Of a DNA stretch of 13,821 bases, positions 1-7,725 are shown piece after piece. How positions within the stretch are numbered: position 1 is the first letter of the stretch; every line of letters begins with the position of its first letter. The position numbers and the translations under genes were made by a program. A model generated the notes under the pieces. The model was given only the letters and a program-made list of their open reading frames with translations, did no database searches and had not been told where the DNA came from. The DNA lies in assembly GCA_030153045.1 (NCBI GenBank), contig JASLID010000035.1, positions 1 to 13,821 of the forward strand. Direction: 5' to 3'. Source of the DNA: Flavobacterium sp. GTDB taxonomy: Bacteria; Bacteroidota; Bacteroidia; Flavobacteriales; Flavobacteriaceae.

Positions 1-1158
1 TGAAAATGTTAATGGTTGTATTGGATAATTGCCTTTAAACTGAGGAATAATGGTGTATGAATCCGAAATACTGCCTGTCATACCTGACAATGGAGTCGAT
101 ACATCTTCTTTATGAACTGGATCGTACATTTCGAGTGAGCTTGGCACAACCGGTTTTGGTAAAGTAAACAGTTTCAAGTTTCCTTTTCCTGAAACAACCA
201 CTTTTAAATCAAGTGATTCTCCGTTTTTTAATTTGGTTTTCGATGGAGTTACTTTAAAGTCAAAACTGCCAACAGCTCCAGAGAAACCTTCTGGTTTTCC
301 AGCTTCCGGTAATGGTTTTACATTAATTACTTTGGCTCCAGCCGAAACTTTTTTATTCCCAACAGTCATTAGTGGTCTTCCGAAGAAATCTACTTTCCCA
401 GAAGGCACTTCCACCTCAACATCAAGGGTTAAAGGTTCAATTTCTAACTTCCCTGATTTTTGTGGATATAAAACTGTTTTTCTCAACACTGCAAATCGGT
501 AATCTTCCCCTTGAAACTTACCTTGTTGTACTTGCAATTGTTTGACATCGATATTTTGACTCCAAAAATTAGAATACTTTGGGTTTTTAACTTCTCTCCA
601 ACCGCCAACTCCGGAACGATGACTTACATAAATTTTATACACCACAGTAATAGGCTCGTTCAAATACGGATTTGAATTAGAGATTTCTGCCACTAGATGA
701 ACTCCGTCTTTGCCAATATTAGTTGGTGGAACTTGCCTTTGTTGTTGCTGATTGTTGTATGGATTATAAGGATCGTACGGATCGCGTTCTTCCGCAACAG
801 CATTCCCTACGGTGATTTTAATAGGCTGTGTTTTATATACCTGTCCATTAATTTCGATAGCCGCCTGCTTGATCAGAAACGTTCCTTTTTTAAGCGGTTG
901 CAGAAAATAAGAGTAGGTTTTTTCGAATGATTTTCTTCCGTTGACCCATTGATAACTTACCGATTGATTGGGACCGCCCACAATTCGAAAACCTTCGAAA
1001 GCAGGAGGGCTAAAATTATCTCCGTCATCATTCATAGAAAAATCGACGCGCAAACGTTCATTGATTCCCAATGAATTTTTGCTCACAGAAGCCACAAACT
1101 GGACCTGTGCCGAAATTTTAAAACTTAATAGTAATACTATATAAAGTAGTTTCTTCAT
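1..1158 (-). CDS. batD: BatD family periplasmic protein (3' end beyond window)
   Basis: This gene starts at 1158 and stays open to the left edge, giving 386 residues of N-terminal sequence without a stop. A signal peptide (residues 1-17, cut before QVQF) precedes two or more beta-rich domains. The first is about residues 19-120. A Tyr/Pro/Asn/Gln-rich linker follows at 123-145, with four consecutive Gln. A second beta region covers about 150-290. The stretches LYPQKSGKLEIEP (230-242) and LPEAGKPEGFSGAVGSF (283-299) are typical of BatD (oxygen-tolerance) proteins. BatD proteins are normally around 550-600 residues and end in a membrane helix, so the missing part is probably the rest of the exported region plus that anchor. 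It lies 19 nt after batC in the same direction and should be co-transcribed. The known family role is as an extracytoplasmic partner of the Bat VWA proteins; the biochemical activity is not established. Confidence 0.9.
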   Translation of the reverse strand, partial: MKKLLYIVLLLSFKISAQVQFVASVSKNSLGINERLRVDFSMNDDGDNFSPPAFEGFRIVGGPNQSVSYQWVNGRKSFEKTYSYFLQPLKKGTFLIKQAAIEINGQVYKTQPIKITVGNAVAEERDPYDPYNPYNNQQQQRQVPPTNIGKDGVHLVAEISNSNPYLNEPITVVYKIYVSHRSGVGGWREVKNPKYSNFWSQNIDVKQLQVQQGKFQGEDYRFAVLRKTVLYPQKSGKLEIEPLTLDVEVEVPSGKVDFFGRPLMTVGNKKVSAGAKVINVKPLPEAGKPEGFSGAVGSFDFKVTPSKTKLKNGESLDLKVVVSGKGNLKLFTLPKPVVPSSLEMYDPVHKEDVSTPLSGMTGSISDSYTIIPQFKGNYPIQPLTFS

Positions 1159-1177
1159 TTTCTTACGTTCATTTAGA

Positions 1178-1888
1178 TTACCAGTCTTTTTCGTTGTCAA
1201 CTGGTTTTCCTTTTACTTTTTTACCATTTACTTTATCTTGAACTTTCTTTTCTTCATTATTTACTGCATCCAGTAAGGTCTTCATTCTTTCTTGTGAAGC
1301 GCCACCTTGTTGTGGTTTAGGATTTTGCTTGTCTTCTTTTGGTTTTCCTTGATCATCTTTCTTATCATCACCTTCTTTTGGCTTGTCCTTTTTATCTTCT
1401 TTAGGCTCGTCTTTTTTATCTTTTTTATCGTCCTTCTTCTTGTCGTTTTTAGGAGGATTTTCTTTGAGCATTTTTTTAGCTAAAGCATAATTGTATCGTG
1501 TTTCTTCGTCAGACGAATTGTTACGTAATGCATTTTTATAGGCTTCAACAGCTTTGTCGTATGCTTTTTCTTTCATGAAAACATTCCCGATGTTATGAAA
1601 TGCTCTGTGTTTTTGTTGTTTGCCTTTAGCTGTTTCAATAGCTTTTGCAAAAGCATACTTGGCTTCGCTTGGCTGATTTTGCTTGTAAATCGAATTTCCT
1701 AAGTTATAAGAAGCCGTAGCTCTTTTTTCGTTGGTAGCTTTAGAAATTCTATAATTAGCTTCAGCTTCGGCATATTCTTTATTCACAAATTGCTGATTCC
1801 CTTCAGGCAAAGCAAAGTCTTTTTTTTGAGAAAACCCCAAAACTGAAATCAGTAAAAAAACTATATTAAAAATGTTCTTCATTTTCAT
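1178..1888 (-). CDS. batC: BatC, exported TPR protein with Lys/Asp-rich tail
   Basis: This is a 236-residue protein with an N-terminal signal sequence ending near GFSQ (about residue 20). Three TPR-like helix pairs follow, at about residues 27-52, 58-88 and 94-127, with motifs such as ASYNLGNSIYKQ and AFHNIGNVFMKEKAYDKAVEAY. Residues 146-190 are an extremely charged Lys/Asp/Glu/Pro tract. The end, RMKTLLDAVNNEEKK to NEKDW, is conserved-looking in BatC proteins. Its ATG overlaps the batB TGA as ATGA, which predicts translational coupling. A second Met at codon 3 (1882) could also be the start and leaves a cleaner signal peptide. An 8-nt A tract on the coding strand (1820-1827) falls just after the signal peptide. 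TPR proteins scaffold protein complexes, so a role holding BatA/BatB together in the periplasm is inferred. Confidence 0.9.
   Translation of the reverse strand: MKMKNIFNIVFLLISVLGFSQKKDFALPEGNQQFVNKEYAEAEANYRISKATNEKRATASYNLGNSIYKQNQPSEAKYAFAKAIETAKGKQQKHRAFHNIGNVFMKEKAYDKAVEAYKNALRNNSSDEETRYNYALAKKMLKENPPKNDKKKDDKKDKKDEPKEDKKDKPKEGDDKKDDQGKPKEDKQNPKPQQGGASQERMKTLLDAVNNEEKKVQDKVNGKKVKGKPVDNEKDW
1319..1453 (-). repeat. Low-complexity Lys/Asp/Glu/Pro-coding tract in batC
   Basis: About 45 codons, mostly Lys, Asp, Glu, Pro and Gly, form short degenerate KKDDKKDKKDEPKED-type repeats. The DNA is correspondingly repetitive (cttttttatct-like words on the plus strand). The tract links the TPR domain to the conserved C-terminal end of BatC and is likely disordered. 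Confidence 0.85.
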
Positions 1889-2931
1889 TTCTTCTTTTTC
1901 TCATTAAACAAATCCAATTTTTGTACCCATTTTGTTTTTCTTTCCAACAAAAAAACATCCAAAAATAACAAGAAAAAACCAATGCCTAAAAACCATTGAA
2001 ATTGTGCTTGAAAGTTTGCTACTTCGGTTGCTTCAAATTCGGTTTTTTGGATATTATTCAATGATTTTTTAATAAACTCTACTACCTCTTTGGTGCTGCT
2101 TCCATTAATGTAGCCTCCTTTAGCGGCTTTGGCAATCGTTTCTAAAGCTTCAGGACGTAATTTGGTCACTACTACTTCTCCTGTGTTTTTATCACGGTGG
2201 AAACTTTCGATTACTCCGTTTTTCTTATTTGGTATTGGTCCTCCAGCAGTTGTTCCAATCCCGATAGTGATAATTTTCATTCCAATTTTTTTGGCATCTT
2301 CAGCTGCGTCTTTTGCCGCTTCTGAATGATCTTCTCCATCAGAAATCATAATCATCAATTTACTGGTATTTGGACTTCCTTCGAAATACTTTTCAGACAA
2401 TTTTATCGCTTCATCCAAATTACTTCCTTGTGATGAGATCATTCCTGGATTCATACTTTGAAGAAACATTTTGGCTACATTATAATCAGTAGTGATAGGC
2501 AAAACGGGGAAGGCACTTCCGGCATAAGCAATAATTCCAATTCGGTCGTTTCCTAAATTATTGATGATTTGCGAAACAACTTGTTTGCTTTTTTCCAATC
2601 GGTTAGGCGCAATGTCTTCAGCCAACATACTTTTAGAAACATCAATAGCAAAAACAATATCGATTCCTTCGCGTTTTACTTTTTCAATCTTAGTTCCAAT
2701 TTTTGGGTTTACCAAGCCTAAAATTAGCATCGATAATCCTAATAATAAAACACCAAACTTTAAAGCGGGTTTAAAATTTGACTTTTCAGGGCTCAATTGC
2801 TTTACCAATTCTAAATCCCCAAATTCACGTTGTTTTTTTCTTTTCCAGAATTCGATATATAGGAAAAGTAACGCCAAAAGTGGCAGTAGAAAGAGTAAGT
2901 ATAAATATTTTGATTCGTCTAATTCGTACAT
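1885..2931 (-). CDS. batB: BatB, membrane-anchored VWA-domain protein
   Basis: This is a 348-residue protein with two N-terminal membrane helices (about residues 9-26 and 57-75). A von Willebrand factor A domain spans about residues 90-290, and a C-terminal helix spans about 311-330 before a Lys-rich cytoplasmic tail. The metal-ion-dependent adhesion site is visible as DVSKS (Asp97, Ser99, Ser101) and ISDGEDHS (Asp198). The usual MIDAS threonine appears to be Ser170 in SQGSNLDEA, a conservative change. The topology places the VWA domain in the periplasm. The gene follows batA by 110 nt, an unusually long gap for this cluster, and overlaps batC by 4 nt. Assignment as BatB rather than BatA rests on its position directly before the TPR gene. 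VWA domains bind protein partners through a divalent metal; the partner here is inferred to be BatA, BatC or BatD. Confidence 0.92.
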   Translation of the reverse strand: MYELDESKYLYLLFLLPLLALLFLYIEFWKRKKQREFGDLELVKQLSPEKSNFKPALKFGVLLLGLSMLILGLVNPKIGTKIEKVKREGIDIVFAIDVSKSMLAEDIAPNRLEKSKQVVSQIINNLGNDRIGIIAYAGSAFPVLPITTDYNVAKMFLQSMNPGMISSQGSNLDEAIKLSEKYFEGSPNTSKLMIMISDGEDHSEAAKDAAEDAKKIGMKIITIGIGTTAGGPIPNKKNGVIESFHRDKNTGEVVVTKLRPEALETIAKAAKGGYINGSSTKEVVEFIKKSLNNIQKTEFEATEVANFQAQFQWFLGIGFFLLFLDVFLLERKTKWVQKLDLFNEKKKK

Positions 2932-3041
2932 TTTAATTTTAGATTTTAGATTTTAGATTTTAGATTTTTTCTAAAATTTAAATCTGACATTCTCATTTCT
3001 TTTATTTTTTCTAAGACTTTCGACTTAATGATTTTAATACT
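2932..3041 (-). promoter_or_regulatory. batA-batB spacer with heptamer repeat and hairpin
   Basis: This 110-nt AT-rich spacer interrupts an otherwise tightly packed operon. Plus-strand positions 2941-2968 hold four perfect tandem copies of agatttt (aaaatct on the coding strand), preceded by a degenerate copy at 2934-2940. The array ends 9 nt before the batB start codon. The last copies overlap an 8-bp perfect inverted repeat (2957-2964 with 2970-2977, 5-nt T loop). No Bacteroidetes-type promoter (TAnnTTTG with an upstream TTG) was found on the minus strand. The spacer could be an RNA-processing or translation-modulating element, or simply expanded filler. Function is not shown by the sequence. 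Confidence 0.45.
2941..2968. repeat. Tandem heptamer agatttt x4
   Basis: Four uninterrupted, identical 7-nt units lie immediately upstream of the batB start on the coding strand. Units of this kind can change copy number by replication slippage, which would change the length of the batB leader in 7-nt steps. The array lies outside any reading frame, so no direct frame switching is expected. Confidence 0.9.
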
Positions 3042-4043
3042 CTATATAAAACTTCTAAAAATGGTATTTCTCAGTACAATTTCAATCAATAACAACAATC
3101 CTGCTAACCAGACTAACGGTCTGAACTTTTCGTCGTAATTGACATATTTCAATTCTTCAACTTTTGTTTTTTCCAATTTATTGATTTCGTTATAAATATT
3201 CTCCAATCCTGAATTGTCTTGTGCTCTGAAATATTTTCCACCTGTTTTTTTGGCTATTTTCTTCATCAATTCCTGATCTATTTCCACTGGCATCATTTTG
3301 AACAAAAAGCCTCCATTGGGTGCATATGCGTATGGAAACATGGCATTCCCGTTGGTTCCAATTCCGATAGTGTATACTTTAATTCCGTATTCTGCAGCTA
3401 TTTCTGAAGCCATGATAGGTTCGATGAACCCCGAGTTATTCACTCCATCTGTCATTAAAATGATGACTTTGCTTTTGGCTTTGCTATCTTTCAATCGGTT
3501 TACAGCGGTCGCCAATCCCATTCCTATTCCGGTTCCATCCTGCAAAACGTTGTCGTATTTAATGCTGTTGATGGCTTCTAGAACTACCGCTTTGTCACTC
3601 GTTACGGGAGTTTTGGTATAGGCTTCGGCGGCATAAACCACGACTCCAATTCGGTCATTGACACGTGCTTCGACAAAATCGGCAGCAACGCGTTTCAATG
3701 CTTCCATTCGGTTTGGCTTCAAATCTTTGGCCAACATACTCCCGGAAACATCGGTTGCAATTACAATATCGATTCCGTTGGTAGAATTGGTTTTGTTACT
3801 TACATCGACGGTTCTTGGACGAGCCATTGCAACAATTAAAGCGCTCAAAGCAATGATTCGGAAAACAAACAATAGTGGTTTTAATTTTGGCAAAATAGAT
3901 TGCGATGCCTTGAAACCTTGTAATGAACTTATTTTTAGTGTTGGTTTTTCTTCTTTTCTTTTGAAAAAATACCATGCTACCGCTAGTGGTAGTATTAAGA
4001 ACAACCAAAAAAACTCCGGATTTAAAAAAGTGATATTGGTCAT
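3042..4043 (-). CDS. batA: BatA, membrane-anchored VWA-domain protein
   Basis: This is a 333-residue protein with the same layout as its neighbour. It has N-terminal membrane helices at about residues 11-27 and 56-74, a periplasmic VWA domain at about 90-290, and a C-terminal helix at about 308-327. A complete MIDAS is visible: DVSGS (Asp98, Ser100, Ser102), DGTGIGMG (Thr171) and MTDGVNNSG (Asp199). The motif ARPRT just after the second helix is typical of the family. The start lies 1 nt after the stop of the upstream 531-residue membrane protein, implying tight translational coupling. The stop is TAG. In Bacteroides and Leptospira, BatA and BatB are thought to act in a shared envelope complex. 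A role in oxidative-stress resistance was proposed from aerotolerance genetics but is not universal. Confidence 0.93.
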   Translation of the reverse strand: MTNITFLNPEFFWLFLILPLAVAWYFFKRKEEKPTLKISSLQGFKASQSILPKLKPLLFVFRIIALSALIVAMARPRTVDVSNKTNSTNGIDIVIATDVSGSMLAKDLKPNRMEALKRVAADFVEARVNDRIGVVVYAAEAYTKTPVTSDKAVVLEAINSIKYDNVLQDGTGIGMGLATAVNRLKDSKAKSKVIILMTDGVNNSGFIEPIMASEIAAEYGIKVYTIGIGTNGNAMFPYAYAPNGGFLFKMMPVEIDQELMKKIAKKTGGKYFRAQDNSGLENIYNEINKLEKTKVEELKYVNYDEKFRPLVWLAGLLLLIEIVLRNTIFRSFI

Positions 4044-4044
4044 T

Positions 4045-5640
4045 TTAGTTTGTAATTTGTAATTCGACAGAATTTAACATGCGCTCCGAAATTTTCTCAG
4101 CGTTTTCATCTCCTTCTTTATACGTAATCATAATTTGTTGTAATCCGCCAGACTGACTGAATAAAAGGATCTCGTAATACATTTTTTGGTTTTGGAAAGT
4201 CAATGTCCCATACCCTTTGATTCCTTTAATTCCTTTTTCAGTACTGAATTCTTCTTGCTTTGCTATTATATTTTGACAGCCTTGCGTCTCAAGTGTTTGA
4301 ATTGTTCCGTTGAGTGATTGCGTTAAATCGACTTCCGTCTCTTTCTTAAATTGAATCGTAGAAACGATGATGTTAAATCGCTCGATTAAGCTACCGTATC
4401 CAAACATTTGCATGTCTTTGATTAAGGCCATAGCATCTTTTGGAACTGATTTGCTCACATCCAGTCTTTTTAAAACTTTAGGAGTTTCAAGCGTCATACT
4501 TGGATTGCCGTAATCGCTTTTGATCCATTCCCCTTGCAACAATTCCTTTGTGGAATACCCTGTAAAACCGTTTTTAACGTAATCTACTCCTTTAGTGGCC
4601 ACGATAAAGCCCATAAATAAGACAATAGAACCGAATATAATACCGCCAATCGCAATTTTTTTATTTCTTTTTTCTCTTTGCAACTTGAGTTCCTGTTGTT
4701 GTAATTCCCATTTTTTACTGGTTTCATCTACTACCACGGGAATGGATTTGTCTAATATGACAATGGTGTTTTCGATTTTTTTGCGGTCTTCCGCAATTTC
4801 AAAATCCAGTGGTTTTGATTTGGCAAATTTTACCAAATCGGCTTGTTTTAAGACTTTTTCCAAACCTTCTAAAGTATCTTTGGAAAGTTTCATTTTTCTT
4901 TTATTAGAAGCCAATCGAAGCGCTACAATCAATTCAGAAGTGGTGCTTTCTTTCGCCGGAATTTCAATTGCTTCTTCAATGTAATCTCGAGCAATATCCG
5001 TTAGTTCTGAATAATATTCTTTGACTTCTCCTTTTTCTAGTAAATGTTTGTTTTCTAGTAATTGAAGCAAACTGGTTGCTTTTTCGATTGGTGAATTGTA
5101 AACAATGGCTTTTTCAGGTACTTTCCTGTATTTTTTCCAAAGAAAATAACCTAAAAACCCTAGTACCAAAAGCAATACAAATCCGATAAGATATTTCCAC
5201 CAGTCACCCATTGGTTTTTCAACCTGAATGATGGGTTTGATGTCGAACATTTTTTGTTTTAAGGTATCAACTTTGATATTGAAAACTTCCACTTTAATAC
5301 TGTCCGAATACACAGGTCTACTATCGATAAGAACCGGAATTCTTGGAATAACATACTTTCCTGAATCAAATTGAGTCAATCCGTATTTTTTAATCAATTC
5401 GTAACGCGAATCTTCTTTGATCGTATCAATGGGATACGATTCGATGACTTCTAATTTTCCAAAATTTTTAGCATCGGGAAAATTGACTTTTGAAGTTGCA
5501 TTTACTTTGGCTTTGAGCGTTAAGGTGAATTGTGCTCCAATTTTGTTTTTGGTAGTATCTATAGAAACTTCCAATTGTTTTGTTTGGGCAAAACTTAGGG
5601 AAGAAATTAGAAATAGTATAAAGTAAAACTTGTTTTTCAT
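4045..5640 (-). CDS. BatD-like two-pass membrane protein of the Bat cluster
   Basis: This is a 531-residue protein placed between the DUF58 gene and batA. It has a signal peptide (residues 1-19, SFAQ) and a beta-rich periplasmic domain (about 20-145) whose layout recalls BatD. The first membrane helix (149-168) is followed by the basic stretch KKYRK. A helical cytoplasmic region (about 170-327) contains EYYSELTDIARDYIEEA, reminiscent of DUF4381-type Bat partners, and a charged coiled-coil-like segment before RNKK. A second membrane helix (328-348) leads to a C-terminal periplasmic domain of about 180 residues. Positive charges flank the two helices on the cytoplasmic side, supporting this topology. 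I recognise no family for the C-terminal domain, which starts near LLQGEWIKSDYGNP. The gene is commonly left hypothetical at this position in Bacteroidetes bat clusters. The role is inferred to be a membrane adaptor linking cytoplasmic MoxR/DUF58 to periplasmic BatA/BatB. Confidence 0.85.
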   Translation of the reverse strand: MKNKFYFILFLISSLSFAQTKQLEVSIDTTKNKIGAQFTLTLKAKVNATSKVNFPDAKNFGKLEVIESYPIDTIKEDSRYELIKKYGLTQFDSGKYVIPRIPVLIDSRPVYSDSIKVEVFNIKVDTLKQKMFDIKPIIQVEKPMGDWWKYLIGFVLLLVLGFLGYFLWKKYRKVPEKAIVYNSPIEKATSLLQLLENKHLLEKGEVKEYYSELTDIARDYIEEAIEIPAKESTTSELIVALRLASNKRKMKLSKDTLEGLEKVLKQADLVKFAKSKPLDFEIAEDRKKIENTIVILDKSIPVVVDETSKKWELQQQELKLQREKRNKKIAIGGIIFGSIVLFMGFIVATKGVDYVKNGFTGYSTKELLQGEWIKSDYGNPSMTLETPKVLKRLDVSKSVPKDAMALIKDMQMFGYGSLIERFNIIVSTIQFKKETEVDLTQSLNGTIQTLETQGCQNIIAKQEEFSTEKGIKGIKGYGTLTFQNQKMYYEILLFSQSGGLQQIMITYKEGDENAEKISERMLNSVELQITN

Positions 5641-5650
5641 TATTAATTTT

Positions 5651-5665
5651 AAACCTGTTGGGTTT
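5651..5665. repeat. Short inverted repeat in DUF58/BatD-like spacer
   Basis: AAACC and GGTTT arms of 5 bp flank a 5-nt loop in the 27-nt gap between the DUF58 stop and the next start. There is no T run after it in the direction of transcription, so it is not a convincing terminator. It may be a weak hairpin affecting the leader of the downstream gene, or chance. Confidence 0.35.
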
Positions 5666-5667
5666 GT

Positions 5668-6534
5668 TTATCTCGATTTAAAATAGCCTAAAAGTTTTTT
5701 AACATAACTTTCGTCCACACGAGTACTTACCGTACCTGAGCCACATTTTGAAAAGATATCTTTGAAATAATCTACCTTGCTGTTATAGTATTTTTCGTAT
5801 TGCAAACGTACCGAAGCTGAATTGGTATTGACCCATTGCGTTTCGCCAGATTCAGCATCTTGCATGGGAACTAAACCTATATTTGGCATTTTTTCTTCAC
5901 GAATATCGTACACGCGAACACCAGTAATGTCGTGTTTTTTTCCAGCAATTTTCAATGTTTTTTCGTAATCATCATCGGTAATAAAATCAGAAATCATAAA
6001 CACTATGGCTTTCTTTTTTTGTGTTCCTGACAAGAATTTTAACGCTTGCGAAATATTGGTTTTGTTGCTTTTTGGTTTAAACTCAATCAATTCACGAATG
6101 ATTCTCAACACGTGTGATTTCCCTTTTTTGGGCGGAATGTACAATTCGATTTCATCGGAAAATAAAATCAAACCAATTTTATCGTTGTTTTGTGTGGCCG
6201 AAAACGCCATGGTAGCTGCAATTTCAGTTACGATTTCGCTTTTAGGTTGATTTTTGGTTCCGAATTTTTCTGAACCTGAAATATCAACCATCAACATCAT
6301 GGTCAGTTCACGCTCTTCCTCAAAAACCTTGATGTAAGGCTCGTTGTAACGAGCGGTAACGTTCCAATCAATAGCACGCACGTCATCGCCAAATTGGTAC
6401 TGACGCACTTCTGAGAAAGTCATTCCGCGTCCTTTGAAAGACGTATGGTATTCGCCCGAAAAGATATGATCGCTCAATCTTCGGGTTTTGATTTCTATTT
6501 TTCGAACTTTTTTAAGTAATTCCTTGGTATCCAT
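5668..6534 (-). CDS. DUF58 domain protein (VWA-like MoxR partner)
   Basis: This is a 288-residue protein with no signal peptide or membrane helix, so it is cytoplasmic. The DUF58 signature is clear at residues 41-57, SEVRQYQFGDDVRAIDW. A VWA-like fold follows, with DISGS (84-88) supplying the first MIDAS loop and ISDFITDDD (about 181-189) the later acidic loop. In place of the usual membrane-anchored form, this is the soluble short form commonly paired with MoxR ATPases. It begins 14 nt after the moxR stop and 27 nt precede the next gene, so it is in the operon. By analogy with RavA-ViaA and MoxR-CoxE pairs, the VWA-like protein is expected to dock onto the AAA+ ring and direct it to a substrate, here probably the membrane Bat proteins. 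Confidence 0.93.
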   Translation of the reverse strand: MDTKELLKKVRKIEIKTRRLSDHIFSGEYHTSFKGRGMTFSEVRQYQFGDDVRAIDWNVTARYNEPYIKVFEEERELTMMLMVDISGSEKFGTKNQPKSEIVTEIAATMAFSATQNNDKIGLILFSDEIELYIPPKKGKSHVLRIIRELIEFKPKSNKTNISQALKFLSGTQKKKAIVFMISDFITDDDYEKTLKIAGKKHDITGVRVYDIREEKMPNIGLVPMQDAESGETQWVNTNSASVRLQYEKYYNSKVDYFKDIFSKCGSGTVSTRVDESYVKKLLGYFKSR

Positions 6535-6548
6535 TGTAGTGAAACTGA

Positions 6549-7559
6549 TTAAGGAACTTCTATTTCGTTTACGATTTTGTTGATGATTTCCACTGAAGTG
6601 ATGTTTTCAGCTTCCGCTTCGTAAGTCACTCCAATTCTGTGACGTAATACATCGTGAACTACGGCACGTACATCTTCTGGAATTACGTATCCACGACGTT
6701 TGATAAAAGCGTAACATTTTGCTGCGTTAGCCAAATTGATACTTCCACGTGGTGAAGCTCCGAAACTGATTAATGGTTTTAGGCTTTCTAATTTGTATTT
6801 TTCAGGATAACGAGTGGCAAAAATGATATCTAGAATGTATTTTTCAATTTTTTCGTCCATGTATACTTCACGAACGGCTTCTTGAGCACGTAGAATTTGG
6901 TCTACAGAAACTACAGGGTTTACCTTAGTGAATCCACCGTTTAGATTTTGACGGATTACTAATCTTTCGTCTTCCATTTTAGGATAATCGATAACCGTTT
7001 TAAGCATAAAACGATCGACTTGTGCTTCTGGTAACGGATATGTCCCCTCTTGTTCGATTGGATTTTGAGTAGCCAAAACCAAAAAAGGTTTGTCTAATTT
7101 GAAAGTTGTATCGCCAATAGTCACTTGTTTTTCCTGCATGGCTTCCAAAAGTGCCGATTGTACTTTGGCTGGCGCACGGTTAATCTCATCGGCAAGAACG
7201 AAATTGGCAAAAATGGGCCCTTTTTTGATAGAAAACTCATTCTGTTTGATATTGTAAATCATAGTTCCTACAACATCAGCAGGCAACAAATCAGGAGTAA
7301 ACTGAATACGGCTGAAAGAACCATGCACTGCTTGTGCTAAGGTATTAATGGCTAATGTTTTTGCTAATCCGGGAACACCTTCCAGTAAAATATGCCCTTG
7401 TCCTAAAAGACCAATAAGCAATCTTTCAATCATATGTTTTTGTCCGACAATTACTTTGTTCATCTCCATGGTAAGAAGGTCTATAAAAGCACTTTCTCTC
7501 TCAATTTTTTCATTAATCGCTCTAATGTCTAAAGTCGTTGTATTTTCTTCCATTTTCAA
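6549..7559 (-). CDS. MoxR family AAA+ ATPase
   Basis: This is a 336-residue MoxR-type ATPase of standard length, and the first gene of the Bat operon. Walker A is GVPGLAKT (61-68), Walker B is VLADE (121-125) and sensor 1 is ATQNP (163-167). The arginine-finger region is VDRF with Arg183, and sensor 2 is SPRG with Arg271. The AAA lid domain fills the C-terminus. All catalytic motifs are intact. The start at 7559 gives MKMEEN; the Met at 7553 is an equally plausible start. MoxR proteins act as chaperone-like ATPases that mature or activate complexes containing VWA proteins, and three such proteins are encoded just downstream. Transcription must start in the 166-nt divergent region to its right. 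Confidence 0.95.
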   Translation of the reverse strand: MKMEENTTTLDIRAINEKIERESAFIDLLTMEMNKVIVGQKHMIERLLIGLLGQGHILLEGVPGLAKTLAINTLAQAVHGSFSRIQFTPDLLPADVVGTMIYNIKQNEFSIKKGPIFANFVLADEINRAPAKVQSALLEAMQEKQVTIGDTTFKLDKPFLVLATQNPIEQEGTYPLPEAQVDRFMLKTVIDYPKMEDERLVIRQNLNGGFTKVNPVVSVDQILRAQEAVREVYMDEKIEKYILDIIFATRYPEKYKLESLKPLISFGASPRGSINLANAAKCYAFIKRRGYVIPEDVRAVVHDVLRHRIGVTYEAEAENITSVEIINKIVNEIEVP

Positions 7560-7725
7560 AATTTTAAAGCCGTGAAATTAATATCTATTTTAATACGATG
7601 CAAATTGAATATTTAATTAGTTTTTTGATGTTAATAATGCGTTAAATGTTAATCTAAAGCGCTATTTTTAAGGATAGTTTGTGAATTAGTTTTACTATTT
7701 TTAAGAACTGAAAGAAATAACCGCC
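7560..7725. promoter_or_regulatory. Divergent promoter region, moxR versus AlbA-type gene
   Basis: This 166-nt AT-rich region must hold the start signals for both the minus-strand Bat operon and the plus-strand AlbA-type gene. A direct repeat ATGTTAAT occurs at 7628-7635 and 7646-7653, 18 nt apart. Candidate -7 elements are poor. On the minus strand TCAATTTG differs at one fixed position from TAnnTTTG and has no TTG at the proper distance. On the plus strand ATAGTTTG near 7674 has a misplaced TA. The region is assigned by position; exact promoters cannot be fixed by eye. Confidence 0.5.

Noticed and set aside
233..502. Plus-strand open frame opposite batD
   Set aside because: It lies wholly antisense to a clear BatD coding sequence and has no signal, motif or independent composition.
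697..930. Plus-strand 77-residue hydrophobic open frame opposite batD
   Set aside because: The apparent membrane segment is a by-product of the Gln-rich and beta-rich coding on the other strand; it has no spacing or context of its own.
2561..2956. Long plus-strand open frames opposite batB, and a similar one at 3658-4062 opposite batA
   Set aside because: They mirror the VWA genes and contain antisense images of the MIDAS regions in both places, as expected from paralogous shadows.
2932..2996. Possible upstream start for batB at ATG 2996 or 2990, with the heptamer array acting as a phase-variable coding switch
   Set aside because: These ATGs are out of frame with batB, and the heptamer array contains TAA in every reading phase once three copies are present, so no in-frame extension can be made.
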